Shown: piece after piece, positions 27,216-36,024 of the stretch | Numbering within the stretch: position 1 is the stretch's first letter | Layout: every line of letters starts with the position of its first letter | NCBI RefSeq assembly: GCF_004028275.1 | Contig: NZ_CP035033.1 | Coordinates: forward strand, 1,240,001 to 1,304,000 | Reading direction: 5' to 3' | DNA length: 64,000 nt | Origin: Hydrogenovibrio thermophilus | Lineage (GTDB): Bacteria > Pseudomonadota > Gammaproteobacteria > Thiomicrospirales > Thiomicrospiraceae | Program-made: the position numbers and the translations under genes | Notes under the pieces: generated by a model | Databases searched by the model: none | Seen by the model: the letters and a program-made list of their open reading frames with translations, nothing else | What the model was told of the DNA's origin: nothing

Positions 27216-27587
27216 TTAGGCAAGCAGCTTGTCGATGATGAAGCCGCCCCAGACCAGTGCGGCGAGAAAAAAAGACAGAAACACCGCCGCGGAACCTTGG
27301 TCTTTGGCGCGGCCGGACAGTTTATGGTAATCCTGACCAATCCGATCGATGGTGGATTCCACCGCGGAGTTCAGCATTTCCACAATCAAGACAAACACCA
27401 GGACGCCGATCAAGGCAATGATTTCCATCAGGCTGTCGCCCAGCCAGATGGCAATGGGCGTTAGCAATAAGCATAGAACGGCTTCCTGGCGGAAAGCCGC
27501 TTCGTGCTTCCAGGTCGATTTCAATCCTTTGTAAGAGTAGCCGGCAGCGTAGAAAATGCGCGACCATCCGGTGTAAGGCGATTTCAA
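27216..27587 (-). CDS. dgkA: Diacylglycerol kinase DgkA
   Basis: 123 aa membrane enzyme with three helices that phosphorylates diacylglycerol to phosphatidate. The family signature is EMLNSAVESTIDRIG near residue 72, with the catalytic Glu. It overlaps the end of the phosphoethanolamine transferase start-stop junction by four bases, so the two are coupled. The pairing makes sense because the transferase releases diacylglycerol, which DgkA recycles. Confidence 0.95.
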   Translation of the reverse strand: MKSPYTGWSRIFYAAGYSYKGLKSTWKHEAAFRQEAVLCLLLTPIAIWLGDSLMEIIALIGVLVFVLIVEMLNSAVESTIDRIGQDYHKLSGRAKDQGSAAVFLSFFLAALVWGGFIIDKLLA

Positions 27588-29209
27588 GGGGCTTTCCTTT
27601 TCAGTTCGGTATCGTAATCTTGTCCATAAGCAATGCGTTTACGCGGTTGAAAGTCCGCCGAACACAAAGCGTTTTGCGCATCATACAGCGAGGATTCCAC
27701 TTGCGTCAAACATTGCGCGAAATGGAAAACATCATCCAATAGCCCCGGTTGGCCGGTATGGTTTGCCATTATCTGGTCAACGTCTGGAAAGGTTTCACGG
27801 TAGGCGCTGTTACGCCATACGATAAACGGCACCTCCAACATAGAAGCCGTTACCCCATCCGGGCCATGGCCTTTGAAATCTTTGGTGTCAAACACCTCTT
27901 CACCGTGATCCGCAAAAAACAGTAAGGCGGCTGCGTTGGAAACGGTAGTTAAATCGGCGATGGTGGTGCCGACGATTTCATCCGTGTAATGAATGGAGTT
28001 GTCGTAACTGTTAATGTAGCTCGCTTGACTGTCGCTGACGTCTGGCCGGTATGCTTGAAGCTTGTCACGGTTCTTGAACACCGATTTTTCCGGCGGATAA
28101 CGATTGTTATAGTCCAAGTGGCTGCCCATCAGGTGGACGAAAATCACTTTCTTTTCCGCTGGCGCTTGAACGGCCTCTTGAATGTAAGGCAGTAGGTAGC
28201 CGTCATAGCGTTCCACTTCGACGCCATGGAAATCATGGCTGATGAAATGGCTATGGTCGGCTGTTTTGGCTAAGGCCGCGAATGGCATACGCATCGGTTG
28301 TTGGTTCGAAAGCCACCAGGTTTCAAAGCCCGCTTTGTTGAAAACGCCCATTAAGCTGACCGATTGATTGATGTCTTTTTGGTTGTCGGTGTTGGCTTCG
28401 GTTAAGACATGTCTTAACGAGGCGGCCGTTTGCGCATAGGGCGTGACGATGTTTTCAAAGGCAATCAGGTCGGAACGAACGGCGTCTAACATGGGCGTGG
28501 TTGCACGAGGATAACCGTATAGCGACATGTGATTGCGGTTCATGGATTCGCCGATGATAATCACGTAAGTCTGCGGAATGTCTCTCGAGGAAGCTGAAAA
28601 ATCAGTTTGGGTGTCCAGTTCCTCGCGGGCTTGAATACTCTGTTCAAAACCTTCTCGGTTATTGAGGTAGTCAATGGCAACGCCGTTAAAGCCGGGAATG
28701 GTGTCAAATACCCGGTTGCGTTTCTGTACTTCCACTATCGCAACGATGAACATGACAATGGCCAAGCCCACCAAAACTTTTTCCTTACGCATCAGAGACG
28801 TTTTTACCAGCATGCGCTTTAGTAGCAGGTATGAAATCGTCAGGTAGAGTAACAACAGCACCACGTTTTCATAACTGGCGTATACGGTTAGAAATTCATA
28901 AATTTCTCTGGGGTCAGATTGTGAAATGGCTTCAAATGACGCAGAGGTGAAAACCCCACCGAAAGTTACGGCATAGAGTAAATCCATAGCGCCTGAAAGG
29001 GTGATAAAAATCAATATCAAGAGTAAAAAACGATAAAGGTAAACATGATGACGTGCCAAATAAGCAAAGCCGCCCAGCATCACCAACCAGCCCAGTCGTG
29101 AGTTCATCTCCGACTCCCGAATAAAATCGGAATAGAGGTTCATCATCAGGAAGGGGAAGAAGAGGATGAACAGTAGTGCCCACCAGTGCGAAAGCGTGAA
29201 TCTATGCAT
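27584..29209 (-). CDS. eptA: Lipid A phosphoethanolamine transferase, EptA-like
   Basis: 541 aa: five N-terminal membrane helices (to about residue 165) then a periplasmic alkaline-phosphatase-fold domain. Metal and catalytic elements are GESMNRNHMSLYGYPRATTP (Glu near 218), the threonine nucleophile within TPYAQTAASLRHVL, HLMGSHLDYNNRYP, and FFADHGEEVFD. These enzymes move phosphoethanolamine from phosphatidylethanolamine to lipid A or core, conferring polymyxin tolerance. A sibling activity (for example core-directed CptA-like) is possible. The upstream region holds a perfect 13-bp inverted repeat. Confidence 0.85.
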   Translation of the reverse strand: MHRFTLSHWWALLFILFFPFLMMNLYSDFIRESEMNSRLGWLVMLGGFAYLARHHVYLYRFLLLILIFITLSGAMDLLYAVTFGGVFTSASFEAISQSDPREIYEFLTVYASYENVVLLLLYLTISYLLLKRMLVKTSLMRKEKVLVGLAIVMFIVAIVEVQKRNRVFDTIPGFNGVAIDYLNNREGFEQSIQAREELDTQTDFSASSRDIPQTYVIIIGESMNRNHMSLYGYPRATTPMLDAVRSDLIAFENIVTPYAQTAASLRHVLTEANTDNQKDINQSVSLMGVFNKAGFETWWLSNQQPMRMPFAALAKTADHSHFISHDFHGVEVERYDGYLLPYIQEAVQAPAEKKVIFVHLMGSHLDYNNRYPPEKSVFKNRDKLQAYRPDVSDSQASYINSYDNSIHYTDEIVGTTIADLTTVSNAAALLFFADHGEEVFDTKDFKGHGPDGVTASMLEVPFIVWRNSAYRETFPDVDQIMANHTGQPGLLDDVFHFAQCLTQVESSLYDAQNALCSADFQPRKRIAYGQDYDTELKRKAP

Positions 29210-29245
29210 TGTTATTTTATGGGTGCCGTCACAATATTTTATTTT

Positions 29246-29309
29246 CGTAATTGCTATATATTGAAAAATATATCGCTAACTCAAATGTTTACAAAGTATA
29301 GCAATTACG
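29246..29309. promoter_or_regulatory. Perfect 13-bp inverted repeat upstream of eptA-dgkA
   Basis: CGTAATTGCTATA (29246-29258) and TATAGCAATTACG (29297-29309) are exact inverted copies 38 bases apart, in very AT-rich DNA just before eptA. The position suggests paired operator half-sites. No cognate regulator is adjacent. The rest of the 261-base gap (29210-29471) holds an imperfect palindrome-type hairpin and no gene. Confidence 0.6.
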
Positions 29310-29383
29310 TAGCTTGTCATATAATTGTTATATTATATGTTACTTTATTGTAACAATAAAGAAGGTGCTAAGAAATTTTTCGG

Positions 29384-29409
29384 AAAACGGCCAAGCCTGG
29401 CGGTTTTTA
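29384..29409. terminator. Imperfect palindrome-type terminator
   Basis: A degenerate copy of the dispersed element (GGCCAAGCCTGGC, one mismatch in the core) flanked by A and T runs. It lies between the eptA promoter region and the exporter gene's downstream side and could terminate the exporter transcript only if read from the minus strand upstream; its use is uncertain. Confidence 0.45.
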
Positions 29410-29471
29410 GTGTAATGCGTAACCAAGTATTAAAAAAGATCTGATTGTGTCGCGTGAGAATGGTTATGAAA

Positions 29472-30101
29472 TCAAGGGTTGCGGTTTTCCAGCATAGCCA
29501 TTTTGATGCCGGTGTAAATCAATGTCAGGCCGGCTACTTTATTGATTAGCTGAATCACCCAGGCTTTCAGTTTGCGTCTTGCCATATGGGCGCCCATAAA
29601 ACTGTAAAGGCTGTAAACAAAGGTGTCGGCAAAGAAAAAGGTTAACCCAATGAGTAGCAATTGCATGAATAACGGTTCGTTCGGGTTGATGAATTGTGGC
29701 AATAGAGCGGTGAAATACATTAACGCTTTGGGGTTGGCAAGTTGAATCACCAATCCTTGGCTGAAGAGCTTAAGCGCGTGGTGGTCGGTTTTTTTTGGGC
29801 TGAACTGAATGGCCGACCCTTTACTGAACAGTACCGTCAGCCCCAGGTAAACCAAAAACGCCACCCCTAGCCACTTGATGATGGTAAACATTAAGCTGGA
29901 CGCAACAATTAAAGCGGAAATACCCGTCGCAGACAGTGCGAAGAAAAGCAAATCCGCTGTGGCAATGCCTAAGACACCTAAAAATGCTTTTTTGGACTGC
30001 AGTGATGCCCCTTGTGAAGCAACGGTCATCGCGGATGGACCGGGCACCAAAATCAACAAAAAAGTGGTGATGAAAAAGATGGAATAATGTTCGATGGACA
30101 C
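29472..30101 (-). CDS. LysE/RhtB-family amino acid exporter
   Basis: 209 aa with six hydrophobic helices. The family signature is FLLILVPGPSAMTVASQG near residues 14-30, followed by GVLGIATADLLFF. Substrate (lysine, homoserine, threonine or others) cannot be told. Start is GTG at 30101. It is flanked by palindrome-type terminator elements on both sides. Confidence 0.88.
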   Translation of the reverse strand: MSIEHYSIFFITTFLLILVPGPSAMTVASQGASLQSKKAFLGVLGIATADLLFFALSATGISALIVASSLMFTIIKWLGVAFLVYLGLTVLFSKGSAIQFSPKKTDHHALKLFSQGLVIQLANPKALMYFTALLPQFINPNEPLFMQLLLIGLTFFFADTFVYSLYSFMGAHMARRKLKAWVIQLINKVAGLTLIYTGIKMAMLENRNP

Positions 30102-30179
30102 TTTTACGACGCCTGTGTAATTAAGAGCCTAATCTTACGACTTTTGAAGCCAAAGAATGTATTTTTTATCGTCAAAACA

Positions 30180-30208
30180 AAAAAACCACCAGGCCTGGTG
30201 GTTTTTAT
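30180..30208. terminator. Intrinsic terminator built on the CCAGGCCTGG palindrome
   Basis: ACCACCAGGCCTGGTGGT is a perfect 18-base palindrome between a long A-run and T-run. It lies after proS (minus strand) and before the exporter. Core 30189-30198. Confidence 0.88.
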
Positions 30209-30233
30209 GAATGGGCGTAAGGCCGAACTGGGC

Positions 30234-31949
30234 TTAAGCGTTGAGCTTGGCGAGCAAGAAGTCCATAAACTCCGCTTCGGCGATATCTTGGGCTTTTTCA
30301 TCGGTGCGGTGTTTGTATTCGATCATGCCGTTGTCTAGGCCACGTTCGCCGATGACGATGCGATGCGGAATGCCGATCAGTTCCATGTCGTTGAACATCA
30401 CGCCCGGGCGTTCGCTGCGGTCGTCAAACAGCACTTCGATGCCTTTGGCGGTCAGTTCGTCATAAAGCTTATTGGCGGCTTCCGCGACGCGTGGCGACTT
30501 GTGCATCTGCATTGGTACAATACACACCTGGAAGGGCGCAATGGCTTCCGGCCAGATAATGCCTTTGTCATCGTGATTTTGCTCGATGGCGGCGGCGACC
30601 ACTCGAGTGACACCGATGCCGTAACAGCCCATTTCCAATACTTGCGCACGGCTGTTTTCATTCAGCACGGTGGCGTTGAGGGCTTTGGAATATTTGTTGC
30701 CCAGTTGGAAGATGTGGCCGACTTCAATGCCACGGCGGATTTCGATTTTCCCTTTTCCGCATGGGCTTGGATCGCCTTTGACGACATTACGGATGTCGGC
30801 GACTAGGGTTGGGTTAGCGTTACGATCCCAGTTGGCGCCGGTGTAATGGAATCCGTCTTCATTGGCGCCGCAGATAAAGTCCACGGCGTGATCGGCGGTG
30901 CGATCAACGATGACCGGAATGTTCAAGCCAACCGGACCAATGGAACCGGCGTTGCAACCAACGGCGTCCAGAATCTCCGCGTCGCTGGCCATTTCAAGCG
31001 GTTCGGCGACTAAGTCTAATTTTTCAGCCTTGATTTCGTTGAGTTCGTGATCGCCACGCACCACCAATGCAACGACTGGATTTTCGTCGGTAGCGCCTTT
31101 GACAATTAAGGTTTTCAGGACTTTCTTTTTCTTGACCTGTAGAAAGTCGCAGACCTCTTCGATGCTGTGTTTGCCGGGTGTGGCGACCTTGGTCAGGTCT
31201 TCGCTCGGCGCCGGGCGTTCTCCACGTGGTTCCAAGGCTTCCGCCAGTTCGACGTTGGCGGCGAAGTCGGACTCGGTGGAAAAAGCGATGTCGTCTTCAC
31301 CGGAATCGGCCAGCACGTGGAATTCGTGCGAGCCGTCGCCGCCAATGGAACCGGTGTCGGCCTGAACCGGACGGAAGTCGAGTCCGATGCGTGAAAAGAT
31401 ACGGTTGTAAGCATCGTACATTTCGTCGTAAGTGGTTTGCAGACTGTCGCGATCCATGTGGAAAGAGTAGGCGTCTTTCATAATGAATTCACGAGAGCGC
31501 ATCACCCCAAAGCGTGGACGAATTTCGTCACGGAACTTGGTCTGGATTTGGTAGAAGTTGGCTGGCAGTTGCTTGTAACTGCGGATTTCCTTACGTACCA
31601 AATCGGTGATGATTTCTTCGTGGGTTGGCCCCAACGCAAAGTCACGCTGGTGGCGGTCTTTGAAACGCAGCAATTCCGGGCCGTAATCTTCGGCACGACC
31701 GGACTCTTCCCACAACTCCAGTGGTTGAACCACAGGCATCAATAATTCCTGCGCGCCGGAACGGTTCATTTCTTCACGTACAATCGCTTCCACTTTACGC
31801 AACACACGGACACCCAACGGCAACCAAGTGTACAAACCGCCGGCCAGCGGTCGAATCAAGCCGGCACGAAGCATGAGCTGGTGGCTGATGACCACAGCAT
31901 CGGCTGGGGTTTCACGGGTGGTGGCGAGTAAAAGCGATGATGTTTTCAT
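30234..31949 (-). CDS. proS: Prolyl-tRNA synthetase, bacterial type
   Basis: 571 aa class II synthetase. Motif 1 and 2 lie in the N-terminal catalytic domain ([25 protein letters not shown]-like [32 protein letters not shown]). An inserted YbaK-like editing domain (about 225-385, [22 protein letters not shown]) and a C-terminal anticodon-binding domain ([22 protein letters not shown]) follow. Architecture is that of E. coli ProS. Ends in front of a palindrome-type terminator. Confidence 0.96.
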   Translation of the reverse strand: MKTSSLLLATTRETPADAVVISHQLMLRAGLIRPLAGGLYTWLPLGVRVLRKVEAIVREEMNRSGAQELLMPVVQPLELWEESGRAEDYGPELLRFKDRHQRDFALGPTHEEIITDLVRKEIRSYKQLPANFYQIQTKFRDEIRPRFGVMRSREFIMKDAYSFHMDRDSLQTTYDEMYDAYNRIFSRIGLDFRPVQADTGSIGGDGSHEFHVLADSGEDDIAFSTESDFAANVELAEALEPRGERPAPSEDLTKVATPGKHSIEEVCDFLQVKKKKVLKTLIVKGATDENPVVALVVRGDHELNEIKAEKLDLVAEPLEMASDAEILDAVGCNAGSIGPVGLNIPVIVDRTADHAVDFICGANEDGFHYTGANWDRNANPTLVADIRNVVKGDPSPCGKGKIEIRRGIEVGHIFQLGNKYSKALNATVLNENSRAQVLEMGCYGIGVTRVVAAAIEQNHDDKGIIWPEAIAPFQVCIVPMQMHKSPRVAEAANKLYDELTAKGIEVLFDDRSERPGVMFNDMELIGIPHRIVIGERGLDNGMIEYKHRTDEKAQDIAEAEFMDFLLAKLNA

Positions 31950-32035
31950 GGTGCGAAATCAAACCCTTCTTGGTGAATTTTTAATCGGATAAACAAAGCG
32001 GCTATTCTAGCATGAATGGCGAAAGGGGAAACCGA

Positions 32036-32060
32036 AAATCCCGCCAGGCCTGGTCGGGAT
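32036..32060. terminator. Palindrome-core hairpin between hemolysin III-like gene and proS
   Basis: AATCCCGCCAGGCCTGGTCGGGATT forms a stem with one or two mismatches around the exact core 32044-32053. It lies just past the stop of the hemolysin III-like gene on the minus strand. The T-run is short, so the efficiency is uncertain. Confidence 0.6.
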
Positions 32061-32064
32061 TCGC

Positions 32065-32691
32065 TTAACGAATGTAGCCGATAACGGCGATGAAATGGCA
32101 GACGGAACCGGCCAGTACAAACAAGTGCCAGATGCCGTGGGCGTGACGAAGCAGGTTCTTGTCGTCGAGAATGTAAAATATGATACCGGCCGTGTAGGCG
32201 ATGCCGCCAATCGCCAGCCAGTATAGGCCGGCCGTAGGCAAAGCTTCTTTTAAGTGGCTGAAATCAAACATGACCATCCACCCCATAATCAGGTAAATGG
32301 CGAGTTGTAGCCATTCGATGCGTTCTTTGATGAACAGGTCAAGCAGGATGCCGATAATCGCCAGCGACCAGACGATAATCAAAATCCATAAACCGCTGCT
32401 GTCGATTAAGGTCACCAACGTGAAAGGGGTGTAGGTGCCGGCAATCAGCAGGTAAATGGAAATGTGGTCCAGTTTTTGGAAAATGCGTTTCGGCAGCGGG
32501 TGCTTGAAGCTGTGATACAGCGTTGAGAAGCTGTAAAGCATGACCAGTGTGAGGCCGAATGTCAGAAAGCCGATAAACAGCAAGGCATCGTTTTGCAAAA
32601 TACCCACCGCGATCAAGGCGCCCAGTCCCATCAGCGCGAAAACCGCGCCGACCAGGTGGGTGATGCTGTTGAATTTTTCGGAATAATACAT
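32065..32691 (-). CDS. Hemolysin III / PAQR family membrane protein
   Basis: 208 aa, seven hydrophobic helices. Conserved metal-binding-type motifs of the family are present: SFSTLYHSF near residue 55, KLDHISIYLLIAGTYTPF near 73, and HAHGIWHLFVLAG near 184. Related to YqfA and adiponectin-receptor-like proteins. Cellular role unknown; haemolysis is not implied. Confidence 0.88.
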   Translation of the reverse strand: MYYSEKFNSITHLVGAVFALMGLGALIAVGILQNDALLFIGFLTFGLTLVMLYSFSTLYHSFKHPLPKRIFQKLDHISIYLLIAGTYTPFTLVTLIDSSGLWILIIVWSLAIIGILLDLFIKERIEWLQLAIYLIMGWMVMFDFSHLKEALPTAGLYWLAIGGIAYTAGIIFYILDDKNLLRHAHGIWHLFVLAGSVCHFIAVIGYIR

Positions 32692-32823
32692 GCGTTTCAG
32701 CGTACCCTAAAATTAAAAATGTTAAGTCAGTGTATCAAAATACATTTCATCTCATCATGAAAAATACATGAAAGCCACTGTGCGCAGGTATCAAAAGGCT
32801 CAGGCCTGGTGAAAACTCGGTTT

Positions 32824-33504
32824 TCAGCGTGTCATGGCTTTTCTGAACAGGGAATGAAAGTATATCCAAGCTAAAAGACCGTTTAAGGCGGCCGGCAACA
32901 GCAAAGATAAATACCCGAACCAATGGAAGGTAAAAATGCCGATCAGTCCGCCGAGGATAAAGCCCAGCAGGATGGCGAATAACAACCAGGTTCGCCAGGT
33001 GAACCGGGTGTGCGTTCGAAAGCGGTGGGCGATGGAGACTCCAATGTCGGTGGTGATGCCGGTGACGTGAGTCGTACGGATTTGCAGGCCTTTATAGCTG
33101 GCGACCATGGCGTTTTGCAAGCCGCAAGCCAAGGCGCTGAACATCAGGGCCAGGATGTTGATCGAATACGCCATCAAGGCGGCGATGGTCAGGATGATGG
33201 CATTCAGAAACAGAGCCGTGCCGTAACTTTTATCTTCTTTGTATTGGCTGTGGCCGATAATGAAGCCGGACAAAAAGGCCCCGACAATGAAGCTCAATAA
33301 AATGGATAAGCTGATGATGAAGGCTTCCCAATCAAGGTGAAAACCGCTGTCACTTAAATGGGAGGCAATGCCCGTCATTTGGCTGACGGGAAGGCCGAAT
33401 TCAATCAGCATGATGCTGTTGATGAATCCGGCAATGGCGGCCATGCCGATGGCGATGGCAAACACCTTGGAAACACTGTAATCGTGTGTGACGTTGTTGG
33501 ACAC
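32824..33504 (-). CDS. YoaK-family (DUF1275) membrane protein
   Basis: 226 aa with five or six helices. DUF1275 features are FAIAIGMAAIAGFINSIML near the start, GLPVSQMTGIASHL, and the LACGLQNAMVASYKGLQIRTTHVTGI segment. The GTG at 33504 is chosen: AGAGGA lies just upstream, and the same frame read further upstream runs into the neighbouring gene with no family resemblance. Function unknown. Confidence 0.8.
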   Translation of the reverse strand: MSNNVTHDYSVSKVFAIAIGMAAIAGFINSIMLIEFGLPVSQMTGIASHLSDSGFHLDWEAFIISLSILLSFIVGAFLSGFIIGHSQYKEDKSYGTALFLNAIILTIAALMAYSINILALMFSALACGLQNAMVASYKGLQIRTTHVTGITTDIGVSIAHRFRTHTRFTWRTWLLFAILLGFILGGLIGIFTFHWFGYLSLLLPAALNGLLAWIYFHSLFRKAMTR

Positions 33505-33596
33505 GTAATCCTCTTTTGGAACATAAGGCGTGAAAGCTAAAAAACTAAAATACGCCTTATAACCCCAGTTGTAAAGAGGGATTGAGTGGAATTTTG

Positions 33597-34145
33597 CTAA
33601 TCCAGCATTTGATGGCCGACGTAAGAAAAAATACCAATCATAATGCCGGTGAGGAATTGGGCGTGTACCAGATAGGAAAACTGGCGCAATTGACGAGGTG
33701 AAAATTTCCAACGCAGGAAAAAGCCAAACAGGCCTTGCCAAACCAGCAGTAGCATCACAACTTGAAACAGCAGGATTTCAAAATGGAAGCCGACCAGCAA
33801 AATGTGCAAGAAGGTCACGGCCAGGGTGGCGACGCCGACATAGACATGGGTACGATTCAAAGGCACCAGAAGTTTTTGAACCAGAGACTGCGTCGGCTGG
33901 TAAAGCATGTTCGGCACCATCCGGTCGGCGACTGAGCCTTTTTCGAACAGCAGTTTCAGTAGGGTGCGGGCATAGATGAACAAGAGCAGCCAAAGTGCGA
34001 CTTCTCCGAAGCCTTCACCGATTTCCGTGAGAAAAGTTTCATCTTCCCGTTGTGGTGGCAGACTGTTGCGAGCATAAAAGTAATAGGCGAGCGAAACGGC
34101 AAAAATGCTCGCCGTGTAGATGAGCAGGGTTCTAAAGGATTTCAT
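33597..34145 (-). CDS. Four-helix membrane protein, possible haem-binding
   Basis: 182 aa, four hydrophobic segments (about 7-25, 47-66, 100-145 as two helices, and 160-178). Histidines lie at helix ends (NRTHVYVG, FLHILLVGFH, YLVHAQ, VGHQML), the pattern of a cytochrome b561/ferric-reductase-like protein, though no diagnostic motif is complete. I do not assign a family. It is 29 bases from a small lipoprotein gene on the same strand. Confidence 0.6.
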   Translation of the reverse strand: MKSFRTLLIYTASIFAVSLAYYFYARNSLPPQREDETFLTEIGEGFGEVALWLLLFIYARTLLKLLFEKGSVADRMVPNMLYQPTQSLVQKLLVPLNRTHVYVGVATLAVTFLHILLVGFHFEILLFQVVMLLLVWQGLFGFFLRWKFSPRQLRQFSYLVHAQFLTGIMIGIFSYVGHQMLD

Positions 34146-34174
34146 TTTTGGAGTAGCGGTTGATGTGTTGGCGG

Positions 34175-34372
34175 TTAACCGTATTTTTCTTTACAACGTT
34201 CAATGGCATCCCAGTAAGCTTTATTGTCTTTTGGGTTGTCTTTGGTGCTGTCCCAAAGCTGGCTGGCTTTTTCTTTACACTCGCGCAACTCAGCGTTCTC
34301 GCAGCCGTTGAGCATGACCAGGCTTGTGGTAAATAATGACGCCAGAATAAAACGTGAAACCAGGGTACGCAT
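34175..34372 (-). CDS. Small lipoprotein
   Basis: 65 aa. The signal peptide ends in the lipobox LNGC, so the mature protein begins at a lipidated Cys near residue 25, leaving about 40 residues with three more Cys/Lys-rich helices (ECKEKASQLW, AIERCKEKYG). ATG at 34372 gives a normal signal peptide. Family not recognised. Confidence 0.68.
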   Translation of the reverse strand: MRTLVSRFILASLFTTSLVMLNGCENAELRECKEKASQLWDSTKDNPKDNKAYWDAIERCKEKYG

Positions 34373-34641
34373 AATGGAAAATCCCTTTATAACGGAATGA
34401 ACTTGAAAGCTTAAGTGTATCAAATCCCTCAGGCTTCACAAGTGATTTTACTTATAGTCAAACTAAATGGATGAATGCCGAAAAGGCGTCGAAATGTCAG
34501 GGCTGAAATTCGTGGGATGGGCCTTAATTAATTGATTTCGGATGTTTTATTAGAGGTCTGTCCCGGTTTTCAGTATGATAGCGGCATCTGTAAGGCACTT
34601 TCGTTTCATTAATCGAATTTATAAAGTTTATAGGAGTCGGC

Positions 34642-36000
34642 ATGCACCGCGCGCTTCAAGAAGAAAAAGATTGGACACAACGTTATACCGATTTTCTGGA
34701 AAATCAGGCTTCCCGCGAAGCGCGCATTGTGTATCAACGTGACCGGGCGCGGGTGATTCACTCGGCCTCGTTCCGGCGCTTGCAAGCCAAAACCCAGATT
34801 TTCGGTTTGAACGAGTCCGATTTCTATCGCACGCGCTTGACTCATTCGATGGAAGTGGCGCAAATTGGATCAGGTCTGGTGGAACAGCTGATTACGGTCG
34901 GCGATGGCAAGGATTATTTGGATTGGCTGCCATCGTTTTATCTGATTGAAGCCATTTGTTTGGCGCATGATTTGGGGCACCCGCCTTACGGTCATGGCGG
35001 TGAAGTGGCCTTGAACTATATGATGCGCATGCACGGCGGGTTTGAGGGCAATGCCCAAACCTTACGCATTCTGGCACGCCTGGGAGAATATACGCCGAAA
35101 AACGGAATCGATTTGTCACGCCGCGCCACACTGGGGGTTTTGAAATACCCGGCGATTTACGACGAAGTGATTGCGCTGAATGAAGCCTATCAAAGCCAAA
35201 TGCAGGAACCGGATGCGTTTGACTTTAGAACGCTGGACATGAGCCGTTGGTACCCGCCGAAAGCCAGTGTGTTTTTGGAAGAAAAAGCCCAGTTCGAGTG
35301 GGTGCTGGATTTGTTTTCCGACTCCGATAAAGAATTGTTCACGCAATTGAAGCCGAATGATAAAGGGTTCCACAAAACCCAATATAAGGCACTGGATACC
35401 ACCATTATGGAATTGGCCGATGATATCGCCTATGGTATTCACGATTTGGAAGACGCGGTGGCGATGGGGATGGTGAACCGTGAGCTTTGGCAAGCCGAAG
35501 TCATGGAGCACCCGGACTTCAAATGCTACCCATTGTGGGATGAAGTGATGACGGAACGTCTGTTCAGTCCGCGTTCCAAAGACCGTAAGCATGCCATCAG
35601 TAAAATGGTCGGCATTATGGTGGAAAGTGTCCATATCGACGAAAACGAAGTGTTCGAACATCCGCTGTTGCGTTATCAGGCCAAGTTGGGTGAAGCGGAA
35701 ATGACGGTGTTGGAACTGTTGAAAACCTTCGTCTATATCCACGTCATCACCTTGCCGGAAGTAAAAGGCATGGAGTACAAAGGCCAGCTGATTACCTTGG
35801 ATTTGTTCAAGTCCTTACGCGCCAATCCGCAGGCCTTGTTGCCGCGAAACACCTTTATGAAATACGACCGCGCCGAGTCGGAACGGGATCGTCAAAGGGT
35901 GATTTCCGATTACATCGCCGGAATGACCAATACCTATGCATCGCGTATGTATGAGAAGTTTTTTACGGCCTCGCAAGGGTCGATTTTCGACCGTATCTAG
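34642..36000 (+). CDS. dGTPase-family HD-domain hydrolase
   Basis: 452 aa deoxynucleoside triphosphate triphosphohydrolase. The HD motif is CLAHDLGHPPYGHGGE near residue 112, with the upstream conserved RVIHSASFRRLQAKTQIF and RTRLTHSMEVAQIGS (metal His). Family members hydrolyse dGTP or other dNTPs to nucleoside plus triphosphate; some protect against phage by depleting dNTPs. No defence genes are adjacent, so housekeeping dNTP control is equally possible. A single-gene unit. Confidence 0.88.
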   Translation: MHRALQEEKDWTQRYTDFLENQASREARIVYQRDRARVIHSASFRRLQAKTQIFGLNESDFYRTRLTHSMEVAQIGSGLVEQLITVGDGKDYLDWLPSFYLIEAICLAHDLGHPPYGHGGEVALNYMMRMHGGFEGNAQTLRILARLGEYTPKNGIDLSRRATLGVLKYPAIYDEVIALNEAYQSQMQEPDAFDFRTLDMSRWYPPKASVFLEEKAQFEWVLDLFSDSDKELFTQLKPNDKGFHKTQYKALDTTIMELADDIAYGIHDLEDAVAMGMVNRELWQAEVMEHPDFKCYPLWDEVMTERLFSPRSKDRKHAISKMVGIMVESVHIDENEVFEHPLLRYQAKLGEAEMTVLELLKTFVYIHVITLPEVKGMEYKGQLITLDLFKSLRANPQALLPRNTFMKYDRAESERDRQRVISDYIAGMTNTYASRMYEKFFTASQGSIFDRI

Positions 36001-36024
36001 AAGGGATTAGGCCAGGGTTTAATT

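Noticed and set aside
32824-33741. Longer 305-aa reading of the DUF1275 gene
   Set aside because: The first 79 residues overlap the neighbouring gene region and lack family resemblance; the GTG at 33504 with AGAGGA fits.
34642-36000. dGTPase-family gene as a phage defence island
   Set aside because: Neighbours are housekeeping or membrane genes; no restriction, retron or toxin genes are present, so a defence claim is not supported.
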